This document shows positions 32,950 through 41,614 of a stretch of DNA of 44,359 nt, in pieces. The DNA lies in contig NZ_PSRT01000073.1 in assembly GCF_004212635.1 (NCBI RefSeq), forward strand, positions 1-44,359. The letters are read 5' to 3'. How positions within the stretch are numbered: the first letter of the stretch is position 1; each line of letters opens with the position of its first letter. Source of the stretch: Bradyrhizobium genosp. SA-3 (GTDB taxonomy: Bacteria > Pseudomonadota > Alphaproteobacteria > Rhizobiales > Xanthobacteraceae). The notes under the pieces are model-generated. The model did not search any database. It saw only the letters and a list, made by a program, of their open reading frames with translations, and had not been told where the DNA came from. A program made the translations under genes and the position numbers.

Positions 32950-33425
32950 ATGTCCTCAACTGAGATATCGGAGGTCGAAAGCAAGAGAAACGACGGCGGC
33001 GCGCTCGATGCGCTGATCGACTTTTATCGCTGCTTCAACGCGCGGGACCTCGATGGTCTCGCGGTAAATTGGGCGGAAGGCGATGTGCCGAGCATGGACA
33101 ATCCTATTGGCGGAATTCGTCGCGGTTGGCCCTCCATCCGTGATGGCTGTGCCAAGCTGTTTGGAGGAGCCGCAGTCGTGAACGTGACGTTTTATGACTT
33201 TTCCTCGCAAGGTGGAAGCGACTGGCACCTCTTCGTGGGGCGTGAGAAGGGCGCCTGCAAGACACCGTCGACTACCATCGACCTGCGCTTCCGAACTACG
33301 CGCTGGTCACGAGGATGAACGGCGTCTGGAGGCAGCTCCATCATCACGGATCGATTGAGGATCCCGCTCTGCTCGCCGAATATCAGCGAGCGATCTTCGG
33401 CTCTCCTCTACAGAAGCCGGTGTGA
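32950..33425 (+). pseudogene. SnoaL/NTF2-like protein gene with a late frameshift
   Basis: The frame starts MSSTEISEVESKRNDGGALD with an AAAGGAG site before it. It continues LIDFYRCFNARDLDGLAVNW and GGIRRGWPSIRDGCAKLFGG, the typical NTF2-like cone fold of SnoaL proteins (ring cyclases, small hydrolases and orphans). It stops at 33316-33318, but the frame starting MNGVWRQLHHHGSIEDPALL at 33315 gives the expected C-terminal strand and helix (AEYQRAIFGSP) and ends at 33423-33425. A frameshift near 33312 splits the gene. A shorter version might still fold. It follows the NrtA-like stump and may have belonged to the same operon. Confidence 0.65.
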
Positions 33426-33556
33426 GGCCTCAAGCCAGCCCATCCCATGCAGGCTGGTCTGCCCAATCTGTGAATCGCTGACTTCCGAACCCGCATCTCC
33501 GCACACCGCGCAGCGAGAGCGTTGGGTCGCTCGCGCGGATAAGCCAGTCTCCGAGT

Positions 33557-34186
33557 TCAATTTGCGCGACGCGCAAGTAGAAGCGTAACTCCCAGGCTAA
33601 CCATCACGGCGCCCGACGCCCGTCGCGTCTTGGCAAGGAATGACGGTCGCTTTGCAAACCCGGCTCTCGCCTTCGCAGCCCAATAGGTCACGATTAAGTC
33701 GACGCTTGTGTTCAGTACAACCGAGATGAGCCCAAACACGATGAACTGCGCGGCGACGTACGCGGTTGGGTCGACGAATTGTGGGATGAAGGCGAGAAAG
33801 AATGCGGTCGTCTTCGGGTTGAACGCCTCGACCACGATGCCTTCGCGAAAGGCGCGATGCGCCCCCGTCGTTTGAACCCCTGTTGGTTCGAGGACTCGGG
33901 CTTCGCGCCATGTCTTGATCCCGAGCCAGATGAGATACAGGGCTCCCGCGATCTTCAGAAAAGTGAACGCCTCCGCGCTTGCCATGACGAGCGTAGATAT
34001 TCCGACGGCGCCGCCGAAAATGTGCACAAGCCCGCCGAGTCCGAGGCCAAGGCTCGATGCCAATCCTTCGGTGCGCCCGCCGGCAAGCGTTCGCGCCACG
34101 ATGTAGAAGATGCCTGGCCCCGGCGTGATTGCGACAACGACGGCCGCTGCCAAGAACAAAAGGAGGGTCTGAAAGCCAGGCATCAT
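33557..34186 (-). CDS. LysE/RhtB-family amino acid exporter
   Basis: A 209-residue membrane protein with about six helices and the family signature ITPGPGIFYIVARTLAGGRT near the N-terminus, followed by GLGLGGLVHIFGGAVGIS and FNPKTTAFFLAFIPQFVDP. Members export lysine, threonine, homoserine lactone and similar compounds. It is the last gene of a minus-strand group with a PaiB-like protein and a MocR regulator. MocR-LysE pairs are frequent in proteobacteria, where the regulator senses PLP or an amino acid. The substrate is not predictable. Confidence 0.9.
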   Translation of the reverse strand: MMPGFQTLLLFLAAAVVVAITPGPGIFYIVARTLAGGRTEGLASSLGLGLGGLVHIFGGAVGISTLVMASAEAFTFLKIAGALYLIWLGIKTWREARVLEPTGVQTTGAHRAFREGIVVEAFNPKTTAFFLAFIPQFVDPTAYVAAQFIVFGLISVVLNTSVDLIVTYWAAKARAGFAKRPSFLAKTRRASGAVMVSLGVTLLLARRAN

Positions 34187-34221
34187 TTACCCGTGATCGT
34201 GTTAATTTGGGAACTCTCGCC

Positions 34222-34851
34222 TCAGCCCTGAACCGGAATGAGCAGTCCCGCTTCTCGATCCCTCGGCTCCTCGCTTGCCGCAAGCCCGGCGGCGACGCGG
34301 GTGCGGTCAGCTTCGGGACGGTTCTGGCTCATCTTGCGCTTGCCTTCGAACCTGGTGACGGGAATGCGCACCCCAACGATCCCGCGCAACTGTGCTGCGA
34401 TGTAATCGGCGGGAGCTTCGTCAACGGTCCAAGGCGTCGCGCGCGGCCTCTCGTGAATGTTCGTAAGGCGTGTGACAACCTCCAGCAAGCGTTCGGGATC
34501 ATGGAAGAAATCAACCGGGCCATGGGCGTGGACAGCGATGTAGTTCCATGTCGGCACCACCTTCCCGGTTTCTTGCTTGGTGGCGTACCAGGAGGGCGTC
34601 ACATAGGCTTCTGGACCCATGAAGATTGCGAGGGCTTCGCCGATCGGGGAGGCCTTCCATTGTGGATTGGCCTTTGCCACGTGCCCATACAACACGCCGC
34701 GCTCGCCTTCGGTCTCATCGAGGAACAGCGGCAGGGGCGTCGCAATTGGACCGTCTGCCGTGGCGGTGACCAAATTGGCCAGCCGAGCAGAGCGGATCGT
34801 CGCTCGGATATTGTCCAGGTCATCGTCCCTGAAGGCGGGGGGCACATACAT
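34222..34851 (-). CDS. PaiB-like FMN-binding protein
   Basis: A 209-residue protein starting MYVPPAFRDDDLDNIRATIR. It contains LPLFLDETEGERGVLYGHVA, KANPQWKAS and PSWYATKQETGKVVPTWNY, all characteristic of the PaiB/FMN-binding split-barrel family (usual length 200-210). Bacillus PaiB was described as a transcriptional regulator of protease and sporulation genes; the fold binds flavin and may be enzymatic. The chosen start is an internal ATG at 34851, since upstream codons add unrelated sequence. It lies between the MocR and LysE genes and may modify the exported compound. Confidence 0.88.
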   Translation of the reverse strand: MYVPPAFRDDDLDNIRATIRSARLANLVTATADGPIATPLPLFLDETEGERGVLYGHVAKANPQWKASPIGEALAIFMGPEAYVTPSWYATKQETGKVVPTWNYIAVHAHGPVDFFHDPERLLEVVTRLTNIHERPRATPWTVDEAPADYIAAQLRGIVGVRIPVTRFEGKRKMSQNRPEADRTRVAAGLAASEEPRDREAGLLIPVQG

Positions 34852-34954
34852 AGTGTTTCTCCATTCTGCGCCTGAGATAACGCCCGCCTGGTATGGATGA
34901 AACTGCCAGTTACTGAAAATTGTGGTAGTCCAGTTAGCCGCGCCGCTATCGGCG

Positions 34955-36436
34955 TTAACGAAGCTGCTCCACCGCTTGAGCCAGCAGTTGACAGCCACGC
35001 TCGATCTGGCGGGGCTGCAGGGCGGCATAACCCATGACCAGCCCAGCAAGATCCGGCCGGCGCCCACCACCGGCATGACGTCGATCGAAGAGCGGAGAGA
35101 CGGGGTAGATACCTACGCCCCTCGTACGCGCAGCCTCGATCAATATTGCTTCGGACGCCTGGGGCAGATCGCAAAACCAGACTACGACATGCAAGCCGGC
35201 TGCGGCGCCGTCGATCTGGATGCGATCGCCAAATCTGCGGCGTAAGGCATCGAGCAGCATTTTCCGACGCTCGCCATTGCGCCTTCGGATGCGATTGACA
35301 TGGCTGTCGTAGGTCCCGGTCTCGAGCATCGTGGCAAGCGCCTCCTGCTCAAACAACGGCGTGTGCCGGTCGATGCCCTGCTTGGCGGCAGAGAAGATGG
35401 ACTGTAGTTCGGGCGGCACAACCAGGTAGCCGATCCTCAGCGTGGGCGAGAGCGTCTTCGAAACGGTACCAAGATAGATGACGTTCTCGCTATCTTCGAG
35501 GGTGTGCAGCGGGGGAATGGGCTTGGTGTCATAGCGGTACTCGCTGTCGTAGTCATCTTCGATCACGTAAGCGTTGAATTTCTTTGCCCAGTTGAGTAAC
35601 TGCTGCCGGCGCCCTATTGGCATGACGCTCCCCAACGGAAATTGATGCGACGGCGTCACGTAGGCAACGCGTGCTTCCGTCTTTGTGAGCCGCTCTGTGA
35701 GCAATCCGTCCTTATCGACCGGAATTGGCACAGCGGTAGCCCCCGTGGCCGAGAAGGCGTGCTTTGCCATCAAGTAGCCGGGATCTTCCATGACGAACCG
35801 ATCGCCGGGGTCTAGCAGTAGACGCGCGCACAGATCGAGCCCCTGTTGCGAACCATTCACGACAATGATCTGATCGCTGTCGCATCGGACAGCCCTCGAG
35901 CGCCAGAGATAGCCCTGGAGCGCGGCGCGTAACCGCCGACATCCGCACGGATCGTTGTAGGCCAATCTTTCGGGCCGCTGCGTAATCGCGGCAACCACGG
36001 CCTTTTTCCACGCGAGCACGGGGAAATCCGACGGAGAGAGGTCGCCATACCGAAAGTTTGCCACGAGGTCGCGAACTCGCTCCTCCGGCCGCGGCGCTGT
36101 CTGCCTCACACGCTCGCCATACATCGACAGCCGCACCCTCTGCGAGGACGGCCGGGACTTCGTCCCGGTGTGCTCCATTTCAGCAACAGCTCTTGCAACG
36201 CGCGGGCGGGCGCCATGACGGATATTGATGAAACCCTCGGCCGCGAGTTGTTCGTAGGCGACTGTCACGGTGCTGCGAGATACGCCGAGCTCGCCGGCAA
36301 GCCCGCGAGACGACGGCAGCAGGCCATCGGCGCCATAAACGTGCCCCAGGATCTGGCCCTTGAGGGCGTCGTAGATTTGACGTGCTCCTACGCTCCCAGT
36401 GCCCTTTGGCGTGGACGTCTTCATCTGGCCATTCAA
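34955..36436 (-). CDS. MocR/PdxR-type regulator (GntR helix-turn-helix fused to aminotransferase I domain)
   Basis: A 493-residue protein. The winged helix-turn-helix is at about 15-85 (GLLPSSRGLAGELGVSRSTV, then AYEQLAAEGFI). The aminotransferase-like domain spans about 120-490, with NGSQQGLDLCARLLLDPGD, DDYDSEYRYD and the PLP lysine in GTVSKTLSPTLRIGY. MocR proteins bind PLP through this lysine and switch DNA binding. It lies upstream of the PaiB and LysE genes on the same strand and is the likely regulator of both. A 100-base gap separates it from PaiB, where a binding site could lie. Confidence 0.93.
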   Translation of the reverse strand: MNGQMKTSTPKGTGSVGARQIYDALKGQILGHVYGADGLLPSSRGLAGELGVSRSTVTVAYEQLAAEGFINIRHGARPRVARAVAEMEHTGTKSRPSSQRVRLSMYGERVRQTAPRPEERVRDLVANFRYGDLSPSDFPVLAWKKAVVAAITQRPERLAYNDPCGCRRLRAALQGYLWRSRAVRCDSDQIIVVNGSQQGLDLCARLLLDPGDRFVMEDPGYLMAKHAFSATGATAVPIPVDKDGLLTERLTKTEARVAYVTPSHQFPLGSVMPIGRRQQLLNWAKKFNAYVIEDDYDSEYRYDTKPIPPLHTLEDSENVIYLGTVSKTLSPTLRIGYLVVPPELQSIFSAAKQGIDRHTPLFEQEALATMLETGTYDSHVNRIRRRNGERRKMLLDALRRRFGDRIQIDGAAAGLHVVVWFCDLPQASEAILIEAARTRGVGIYPVSPLFDRRHAGGGRRPDLAGLVMGYAALQPRQIERGCQLLAQAVEQLR

Positions 36437-36442
36437 AGTGAG

Positions 36443-36831
36443 TTAGTGTTGCTTCGCAGTTGGGCTAGTCTGTAGGCTTTCTTGCTGAATGCCAACTAAC
36501 TTTGCCCAAGTCGGAGAATGGAGCAAAGAAACCTCAATAGGAGGCTTCTTGTCGAGAGCCGCATGCTTGAGAATCGAACGTTGTCGCTTGCAGCCGCGGC
36601 ATTGCTGCGATGGCGACTTGCGGACCATTATGGCCCCGAACTTGCGTTTCCTTTCGGTACTTCCGCGAGTACCGATGTTCTTGCCCAATCCGAGGTTCGC
36701 ACGAAGTTGAACTCGCTTGAGAACTCGCGAGTGACCCACGCGAACGACGGATAATACGTTGGTTTGATTGGTGTGAGAAACGCGGATCGGGAGCAACTGA
36801 GTTCAGCGGCCGCGGCGTTGAAAACTTAAAC
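36443..36831. other. 390 bp gap, no convincing gene
   Basis: Frames on both strands are open (for example plus 36518-36754, LSLAAAALLRWRLADHYGPE) but lack ribosome sites at a proper distance, and none is recognised. The stretch probably holds the promoter of the MocR gene. Confidence 0.4.
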
Positions 36832-37794
36832 CTAACTATCTCCCCAAAGTCCTGTCATGGACGCGAAGGGCGAGAATTCCACGCCCGGATCGGACCGAAT
36901 GGACGCGGTTTCCGCCAAATATCCATCTCCGATATGTAATCGCCAGGCCCTTTGGGCGCCTGAATAGCCAGCTATCCGCGGATCGTTCCAAAGAGTTTCA
37001 ACGCGGCCGCGAATGTGTACCAGATCACCGGTCGAAAAATCGATGAAGAGCAACGCTGCATATGGATGGACTGCAAAGTTGTCCAACGTGTTGAAATACA
37101 GGTTACCGGAGATGTCAGGCACAGTTATCTCGTGATCGCTGGCAACGACGAATCCGGGGCGTCCGCCACGATGGGATATATCGCAGTCATAGGTGACGGG
37201 CACTCCGTCCTGTGCCGGAGTGCAGGACGCCACAAAGAAAGTTTCCGCGTTCTGAATAACATGCTTCACCCGATCGTTGAGCTGTTTGAATTCAAATCTC
37301 GGCTTCTGGCCTGACCCGAGGCCATCCACGGTTATGCCTTTGCGGATCTCGATGTATTTGGCACAATTGCGGAAGCTTTGATGCACGATAAGCTCAAAGC
37401 CGTCGGCATCGACACTCACAGTTCGTCCGTTGAGCCTGTTTCGCCGTCGATTGGTCAGGTCTAGACCTAGCAGCCCCAAATTCGCACCAGCCACCAGATT
37501 CTCGTTCAAGGGGTTGTCCGCAGATCGGCCAGCCCTTACCAGCAGGCGCGTCGGATCTGGCGACGATATGAACCCTCGCGGCCCAGTCAGGACCGATGCA
37601 CTTGGCCGCCCGTCCTTGTCGGCTGACCCGACAAAGACATAAGTCAGGTTGGTGAAGAAATCCCGATGCTGTACCGGCATCTCCTTTCGAATTGCCACCT
37701 TTGCATGCTTGCGGATGTTGTCATCCACACCAGCCCGCCGCTGGACTTCTAGTTCACCCGAGTGAAACGGAGACGAAGCGCGTTCCGGCACCAT
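36832..37794 (-). CDS. Pyridoxamine 5'-phosphate oxidase-like flavin-binding protein
   Basis: A 320-residue protein with the PNPOx split-barrel pattern: DFFTNLTYVFVGSADKDGRP, SASVLTGPRGFISSPDPTRL, GLLGLDLTNRRRNRLNGRTV, and in the second half ETFFVASCTPAQDGVPVTYD, NLYFNTLDNFAVHPYAALLF and DLVHIRGRVETLW. The pattern occurs twice, as in two-barrel proteins that often precede a ferredoxin-reductase domain. That oxidoreductase part is absent here. AGAGAG precedes the ATG. It follows a GST remnant by 21 bases on the same strand, an arrangement seen in other rhizobia. Substrate unknown. Confidence 0.85.
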   Translation of the reverse strand: MVPERASSPFHSGELEVQRRAGVDDNIRKHAKVAIRKEMPVQHRDFFTNLTYVFVGSADKDGRPSASVLTGPRGFISSPDPTRLLVRAGRSADNPLNENLVAGANLGLLGLDLTNRRRNRLNGRTVSVDADGFELIVHQSFRNCAKYIEIRKGITVDGLGSGQKPRFEFKQLNDRVKHVIQNAETFFVASCTPAQDGVPVTYDCDISHRGGRPGFVVASDHEITVPDISGNLYFNTLDNFAVHPYAALLFIDFSTGDLVHIRGRVETLWNDPRIAGYSGAQRAWRLHIGDGYLAETASIRSDPGVEFSPFASMTGLWGDS

Positions 37795-37815
37795 GATGCA
37801 CTCTCTAGGAGCCTG

Positions 37816-38112
37816 CTATCGGGGCGCTGGCGGCATTGACTCGAACTTCGGCAAAGCCTCGATACGCTCAAGCCATCGAACGATGTTCTGATGGGACTTC
37901 AACGAGACGCCGCCTTCCGGTGCGGCGCGCGTATAACTGTAGCATGCGATGTCAGCCACAGTGGGCAGGCCGGTCTCCACGAACTTCCGTTCTGCGAGAT
38001 GCTCGTCCATCACCTTGAAAAGCCGATCCGCCAGCTCGATGGACCGCTCACGATCTACCGATCGTCCAAACACGGTGCCAAGACGAGCGGTAGCTAGGCC
38101 AAACGCGAGCGC
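37816..38112 (-). pseudogene. C-terminal fragment of a glutathione S-transferase gene
   Basis: Read on the minus strand: ALAFGLATARLGTVFGRSVD, RERSIELADRLFKVMDEHLA, ERKFVETGLPTVADIACYSY, then NIVRWLERIEALPKFESMP. This is the all-helical GST C-terminal domain, with the (S/T)-x-A-D-I-A folding motif (PTVADIA). The thioredoxin-like N-terminal half that binds glutathione is missing, and the frame reaches a stop shortly upstream of 38112. It is probably a dead remnant, though a GTG start at 38073 leaves an open frame of 85 residues. Confidence 0.75.
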
Positions 38113-38212
38113 GGGCCGGCAGCGACGGAGAGCTTACGCGTCTCAAGGAAACCCAGACCGAAACTCGCGAGAGCGAGTTCGATCTAAGGTCGCGACGTTG
38201 CAAGATTGAACA

Positions 38213-38605
38213 CTACCATACGCGCGTGAATATATCCGCGCCCTTCAACTTGCTAGGCTTGCCGTTCTTATCAACGTAGAACAGCGTCCATGACGTTGGC
38301 ATCTGAGGCCCGTTAACTTTTCCAACCCACTGGGTGAAAGAATTGCACTGGGCAAAAGTAACAACAAAATATAGTCCGGTTGGACGAACGGCTCCCGATG
38401 CAGGATAAGGGATACCCTGGCAAGCAAACCCTTGAGCATGGTTTGTGAAAGTCCCTTGTATTGACCCGCTATTAACGGACCAAACAAACAGTTCTGAACC
38501 CCGTTCATTCTTCCAGTATGAGGGAGCAGGAAGCCCTTGCGCCCTGGCTTCGGCGCAAAGCAAGCAAAACTGAGCGATCAACAAAAATCCCAGAAGTCTC
38601 TTCAT
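38213..38605 (-). CDS. Avidin-family biotin-binding protein (bradavidin II-like)
   Basis: A 130-residue protein: signal peptide MKRLLGFLLIAQFCLLCAEA ending ARAQ, then the avidin barrel. PAPSYWKNERGSELFVWSVN, SGSIQGTFTNHAQGFACQG, GLYFVVTFAQCNSFTQWVGK, TSWTLFYVDKNGKPSKLKGA. Biotin-contact positions typical of avidins are visible (N and S near W-x-N-x-x-G-S, T-F-T-N loop, Trp of TQWVG, Trp of TSWTL, Asp of GADIF). Two Cys residues in the mature chain could form a disulfide. I recognise it as very close to bradavidin II of Bradyrhizobium. It is secreted and binds biotin; the biological role is uncertain. The ATG at 38605 is chosen as it starts the signal peptide. Confidence 0.88.
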   Translation of the reverse strand: MKRLLGFLLIAQFCLLCAEARAQGLPAPSYWKNERGSELFVWSVNSGSIQGTFTNHAQGFACQGIPYPASGAVRPTGLYFVVTFAQCNSFTQWVGKVNGPQMPTSWTLFYVDKNGKPSKLKGADIFTRVW

Positions 38606-38641
38606 ATTGAAGCCCCAAGAGAGTTCGCTTAAAAGTAGCAA

Positions 38642-39131
38642 CTTAGATAACTAATTTGGTATAACTTGAGGTGACGTTCGCTGCTCTTTTCTCGCATTCG
38701 ACAACGGAATGCGGCGCATATTCACGAAATCGGGCTGGATCGCGGCGAAGTCAGCGTCCCTCGATCCCAGCGGCCTTGCTTCCCTGCGTCGGTTCGCCTG
38801 GGCGGCCGAGCTCGAGCCGATGCTCGGTTATTTTGGTGAGGCGCGCTTCCTACGACGGGGCGGGTCCTACTTCTTGATCTGCACCCGTTTTGCGGACCCG
38901 CCGAAGACAATGGATGCATCGGCGACGTGCGGGCTACGATGCTCTCACCCAGATCGTCGATTGATGGTGCCGAATGTAAAAGGGCGCTTCACCTGCAGCT
39001 GCGCGACGAGGTTCTGATCTCGCTACTTCGCAACGCCATTGCTGACGCGGTGATAGCGAGATTGCGGTCAGCACCCGTGCTTCACGGCAGCTCTTGACGG
39101 TTGCCCGTTATCACGTCAACGAGAAAGACCG
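38642..39131. other. 490 bp gap with a possible broken gene
   Basis: A plus-strand frame at 38709-38905 is protein-like (MRRIFTKSGWIAAKSASLDP, FAWAAELEPMLGYFGEARFL) and another frame at about 38975-39097 continues LHLQLRDEVLISLLRNAIAD and ends at a TGA. They may be halves of one frameshifted gene. No family is recognised. Confidence 0.35.
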
Positions 39132-39677
39132 ATGAATGGGAGTGGCAAGCTTAGGATGATGGATGTGATTGATCAAGCGAGCGCCTCGGAGTTGCCACCC
39201 GTCTTACACAAATCCCCACGACGTTTTTCCTGGATTCTCGCGATCGTGGTCATCTCCTTTGGTCTGTGCGCCGGGGCAGCCTACTATTGGACTAACATCG
39301 AGGCAGTTTTCGCGACATCGTCGGTGCGTGAAGCTGCCTCAACACCAGGCTTGCCACCTGAAGATAGGGAAGCTCTCTCGGAGATTCGATCAGGGCAACA
39401 AAGGACGAGAGATGAACTTGCAGAGCTCAATCGCAACATCGGTGCGCAACAAGCCGATTTGAAACGGATGGCGGACCAGATCGAGGCGCTCACCGCGAAG
39501 ATCGAATCTTTGCAGAATATACCCGCGCCTGCCTCTGTGCTGTCGGCTCCTTCTCCGCCGGCCGCCCATCCCGCTTTGAGGCTAGCGAAGAGAGTGGTTC
39601 AACCATCTAAACCAGAAGGGCCAATCTCGGTCGGGGGCGCGCCACTGATTCCTGAGCCCGGCTCCGACCAGCGTTGA
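39132..39677 (+). CDS. Single-span membrane protein with a coiled coil
   Basis: A 181-residue protein. A cytoplasmic head (about 1-32) is followed by one transmembrane helix at about 34-55 (FSWILAIVVISFGLCAGAAY), then a heptad-like region at about 76-125 (DREALSEIRSGQQRTRDELA, ADLKRMADQIEALTAKIESL) and a Pro/Ala-rich tail. Similar proteins of unknown function are abundant in Bradyrhizobium. The head, helix and coiled coil suggest an oligomeric membrane protein facing the periplasm. An alternative ATG lies eight codons in. No neighbour suggests a role. Confidence 0.75.
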   Translation: MNGSGKLRMMDVIDQASASELPPVLHKSPRRFSWILAIVVISFGLCAGAAYYWTNIEAVFATSSVREAASTPGLPPEDREALSEIRSGQQRTRDELAELNRNIGAQQADLKRMADQIEALTAKIESLQNIPAPASVLSAPSPPAAHPALRLAKRVVQPSKPEGPISVGGAPLIPEPGSDQR

Positions 39678-39947
39678 TCCAGAATACGGCTCTGGCGTGG
39701 ACTGATTTCGTGGTCATAGCGCTCCTGACATTGCGAGCCCTTGGCCATGGCTCGGTTGATGGCTCTGTGCGTCTAAAATGAGTGCCTGCGCATTCGGTCT
39801 CGCTCCATCCCCCCCGAGACTCTAACTGCCGCTGGATGAAAGTTCAGTGGCAGGTCACTCCTTCGTCAGGCTAATCGCTGTCGCTCGGGGATGCTGCTCA
39901 TGCACCCTTGAAGCAAGACTCAACTTTCAGGAAAAGTGGGGACTACG

Positions 39948-40898
39948 CTAGGCCAATGCCACGGCTATCCTTCGAGTGCCCGGTGCCGATGTCCAATTGT
40001 TCACCGCATGCGCCCAAGTTAGGTTGTTCAGAATAACAAGGTCCCCTGGTTTTAGCTTGAGAATAATCTCGTCACAAAAAAGTTTCTCGTAATCGGCGCC
40101 TGAACACCAGCTCCGTCCTGCATTAACGGGGTCCAGTTGGTGCAACTCAAATCCGTCCGGCGGGAACTTGAGAAGTTCGCGCTCCTGCAACATCCGAACG
40201 AAAAAGTGAAGACAGCTTTGGTCAACACTACCAATGTTATCCCAAAGGACATTCACGTCCCGCCCTAGGAGAAGGGAAAAGCTTCTTTTCGGCCTTGCCA
40301 TAACAATCGCCAGCAAAAGGCCCGGGATCTCGGATTTCACCTGGGCTACTATTTGGTCATCTGGTTCCAAATAGTCATCCGGCGAGCTCAGACGATAAAG
40401 TGCTTTTACACGAGTGATCATGCCGCGAGACAATGGTTTTGATCCAGGTAATATTTTTGTCGTTTTTTCTCGTAAAAGTCCCCATGCCTCACTTGTGTCG
40501 TCGATGTTCAATAGGATTGTTTCTCCTCCGTCTTTACTATTCTCGAAACAATAAAAGCACGACAACTGCATATTAGATATTCTATCTCCTTCGGAATGCG
40601 GGGTGACAAACTGATAATCATCTCGGGAATTAACGCTCATGAAGTAGTTGTTGATCCGCCGTCGGTGACCAAGAAAATCGGAAAAGCCGGCCTCCAGCTC
40701 TAGCTTTTTTTGCAATCCCAGTTCACCGGCAATTTGATGTACGAGGCCGTCCGCCCCGCTCGGTGAGACTTTACGAATCAAAATGACACAGTCTCGTCTG
40801 AGTGCCTCGATCACGGCAGTCACATCCAAGCCGCTGCACCCAAGGGTCAACAGCATGCGCCGATGTGAGAGATCAGGAGTCAGTTGTGGTTGCGACAT
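39948..40898 (-). CDS. TauD/clavaminate-synthase-like Fe(II)/2-oxoglutarate dioxygenase
   Basis: A 316-residue protein. The iron facial triad is visible: His and Glu in VTPHSEGDRISNMQLSCFYC (H-x-E) and a distal His in VILNNLTWAHAVNNW, with the 2-oxoglutarate-binding Arg in PGTRRIAVALA near the C-terminus. GGETILLNIDDTSE is the usual loop after the first strand pair. In natural product loci such enzymes (AsnO, VioC, SyrP types) hydroxylate amino acids, free or carrier-bound. It diverges from the NRPS at 41615, 717 bases away, and probably tailors its product. Its codon use is AT-richer than most of the window, suggesting recent acquisition. The start is uncertain: a longer frame begins at 40955. 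Confidence 0.85.
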   Translation of the reverse strand: MSQPQLTPDLSHRRMLLTLGCSGLDVTAVIEALRRDCVILIRKVSPSGADGLVHQIAGELGLQKKLELEAGFSDFLGHRRRINNYFMSVNSRDDYQFVTPHSEGDRISNMQLSCFYCFENSKDGGETILLNIDDTSEAWGLLREKTTKILPGSKPLSRGMITRVKALYRLSSPDDYLEPDDQIVAQVKSEIPGLLLAIVMARPKRSFSLLLGRDVNVLWDNIGSVDQSCLHFFVRMLQERELLKFPPDGFELHQLDPVNAGRSWCSGADYEKLFCDEIILKLKPGDLVILNNLTWAHAVNNWTSAPGTRRIAVALA

Positions 40899-41175
40899 TC
40901 GCCGTGGACCCGTTCTTCGTCGCTTTCGTCGCCTCACGAGCAAGGGCCGTGCCACAGACGTCAGCGGGCATTAGGCGAAAACGCCGAGCCCCGGCCAATC
41001 TGCGAAAACGCGATGCGTGGCGAACTTTGCAACATGAGCGGAATCCCTGCCGCAGGACCCTCTCTCACTCGACGAGCAGACCACCTGGAGAAAGCAGCGG
41101 CGAGCATTTCGGCTCGCAAAGGCAATTCGGGCAAGGCGCGGGCGCCCGATCTTGAGTGGTCGTCGCTGTTGACGG

Positions 41176-41320
41176 CGCGTGCCGTTGTGTTGAGCTCTGT
41201 TCGTTCGAGGCGTTAATGTCCCAAGCCCGACGGCATGACGGCAAAATTCTGGCAGCCCGGCGAGAAGCGTTGTTTTCTTCAGAATGAGCTCGCAGAAGGT
41301 CATTGGCGCGTCTGTTACTT
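41176..41320. repeat. Imperfect direct repeat, copy A
   Basis: Matches the stretch at 41429-41573 with an offset of 253 bases. Best-kept blocks are TGTCCCAAGCCCGACGGC (one mismatch), GCGTTGTTTTCTTCAG and GGTCATTGGC. The similarity extends weakly further upstream. In both copies the minus strand starts a short frame with MT(F/Y)CE and LKK. Confidence 0.6.
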
Positions 41321-41428
41321 AAGGTGAGCGCCAAGGAGGTTCTGCTGTACGCGCGGTGATGACGGCGGCTGTTGCAGAGCTTCCGACGACTTTGCGGACG
41401 CCCATGCGGTGATCGTCGCAAATGACGT

Positions 41429-41573
41429 CCGTATTGTTGTGCTGAGCTGTGTCTGGTTCAGGACGTCGATGTCCCAAGTCCGACGGCGGCATTCCGAGCG
41501 AGGCGCGCGTTGTTTCTTCAGGAAACGCTCGCAGTACGTCATTGGTATGCCGATTGCTTGAAATGCGGGGTGA
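41429..41573. repeat. Imperfect direct repeat, copy B
   Basis: Second copy of the element at 41176-41320. It ends 41 bases before the NRPS start codon, so it may contain part of the NRPS promoter. No gene could be assigned within either copy. Confidence 0.6.
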
Positions 41574-41614
41574 TCCGTTACGGCCTTCATCGTAACCCCT
41601 GTCTAAGAGTTCAG

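Noticed and set aside
33597..34283. 228-residue minus-strand frame
   Set aside because: Runs through the LysE gene in the wrong frame and is very Arg-rich.
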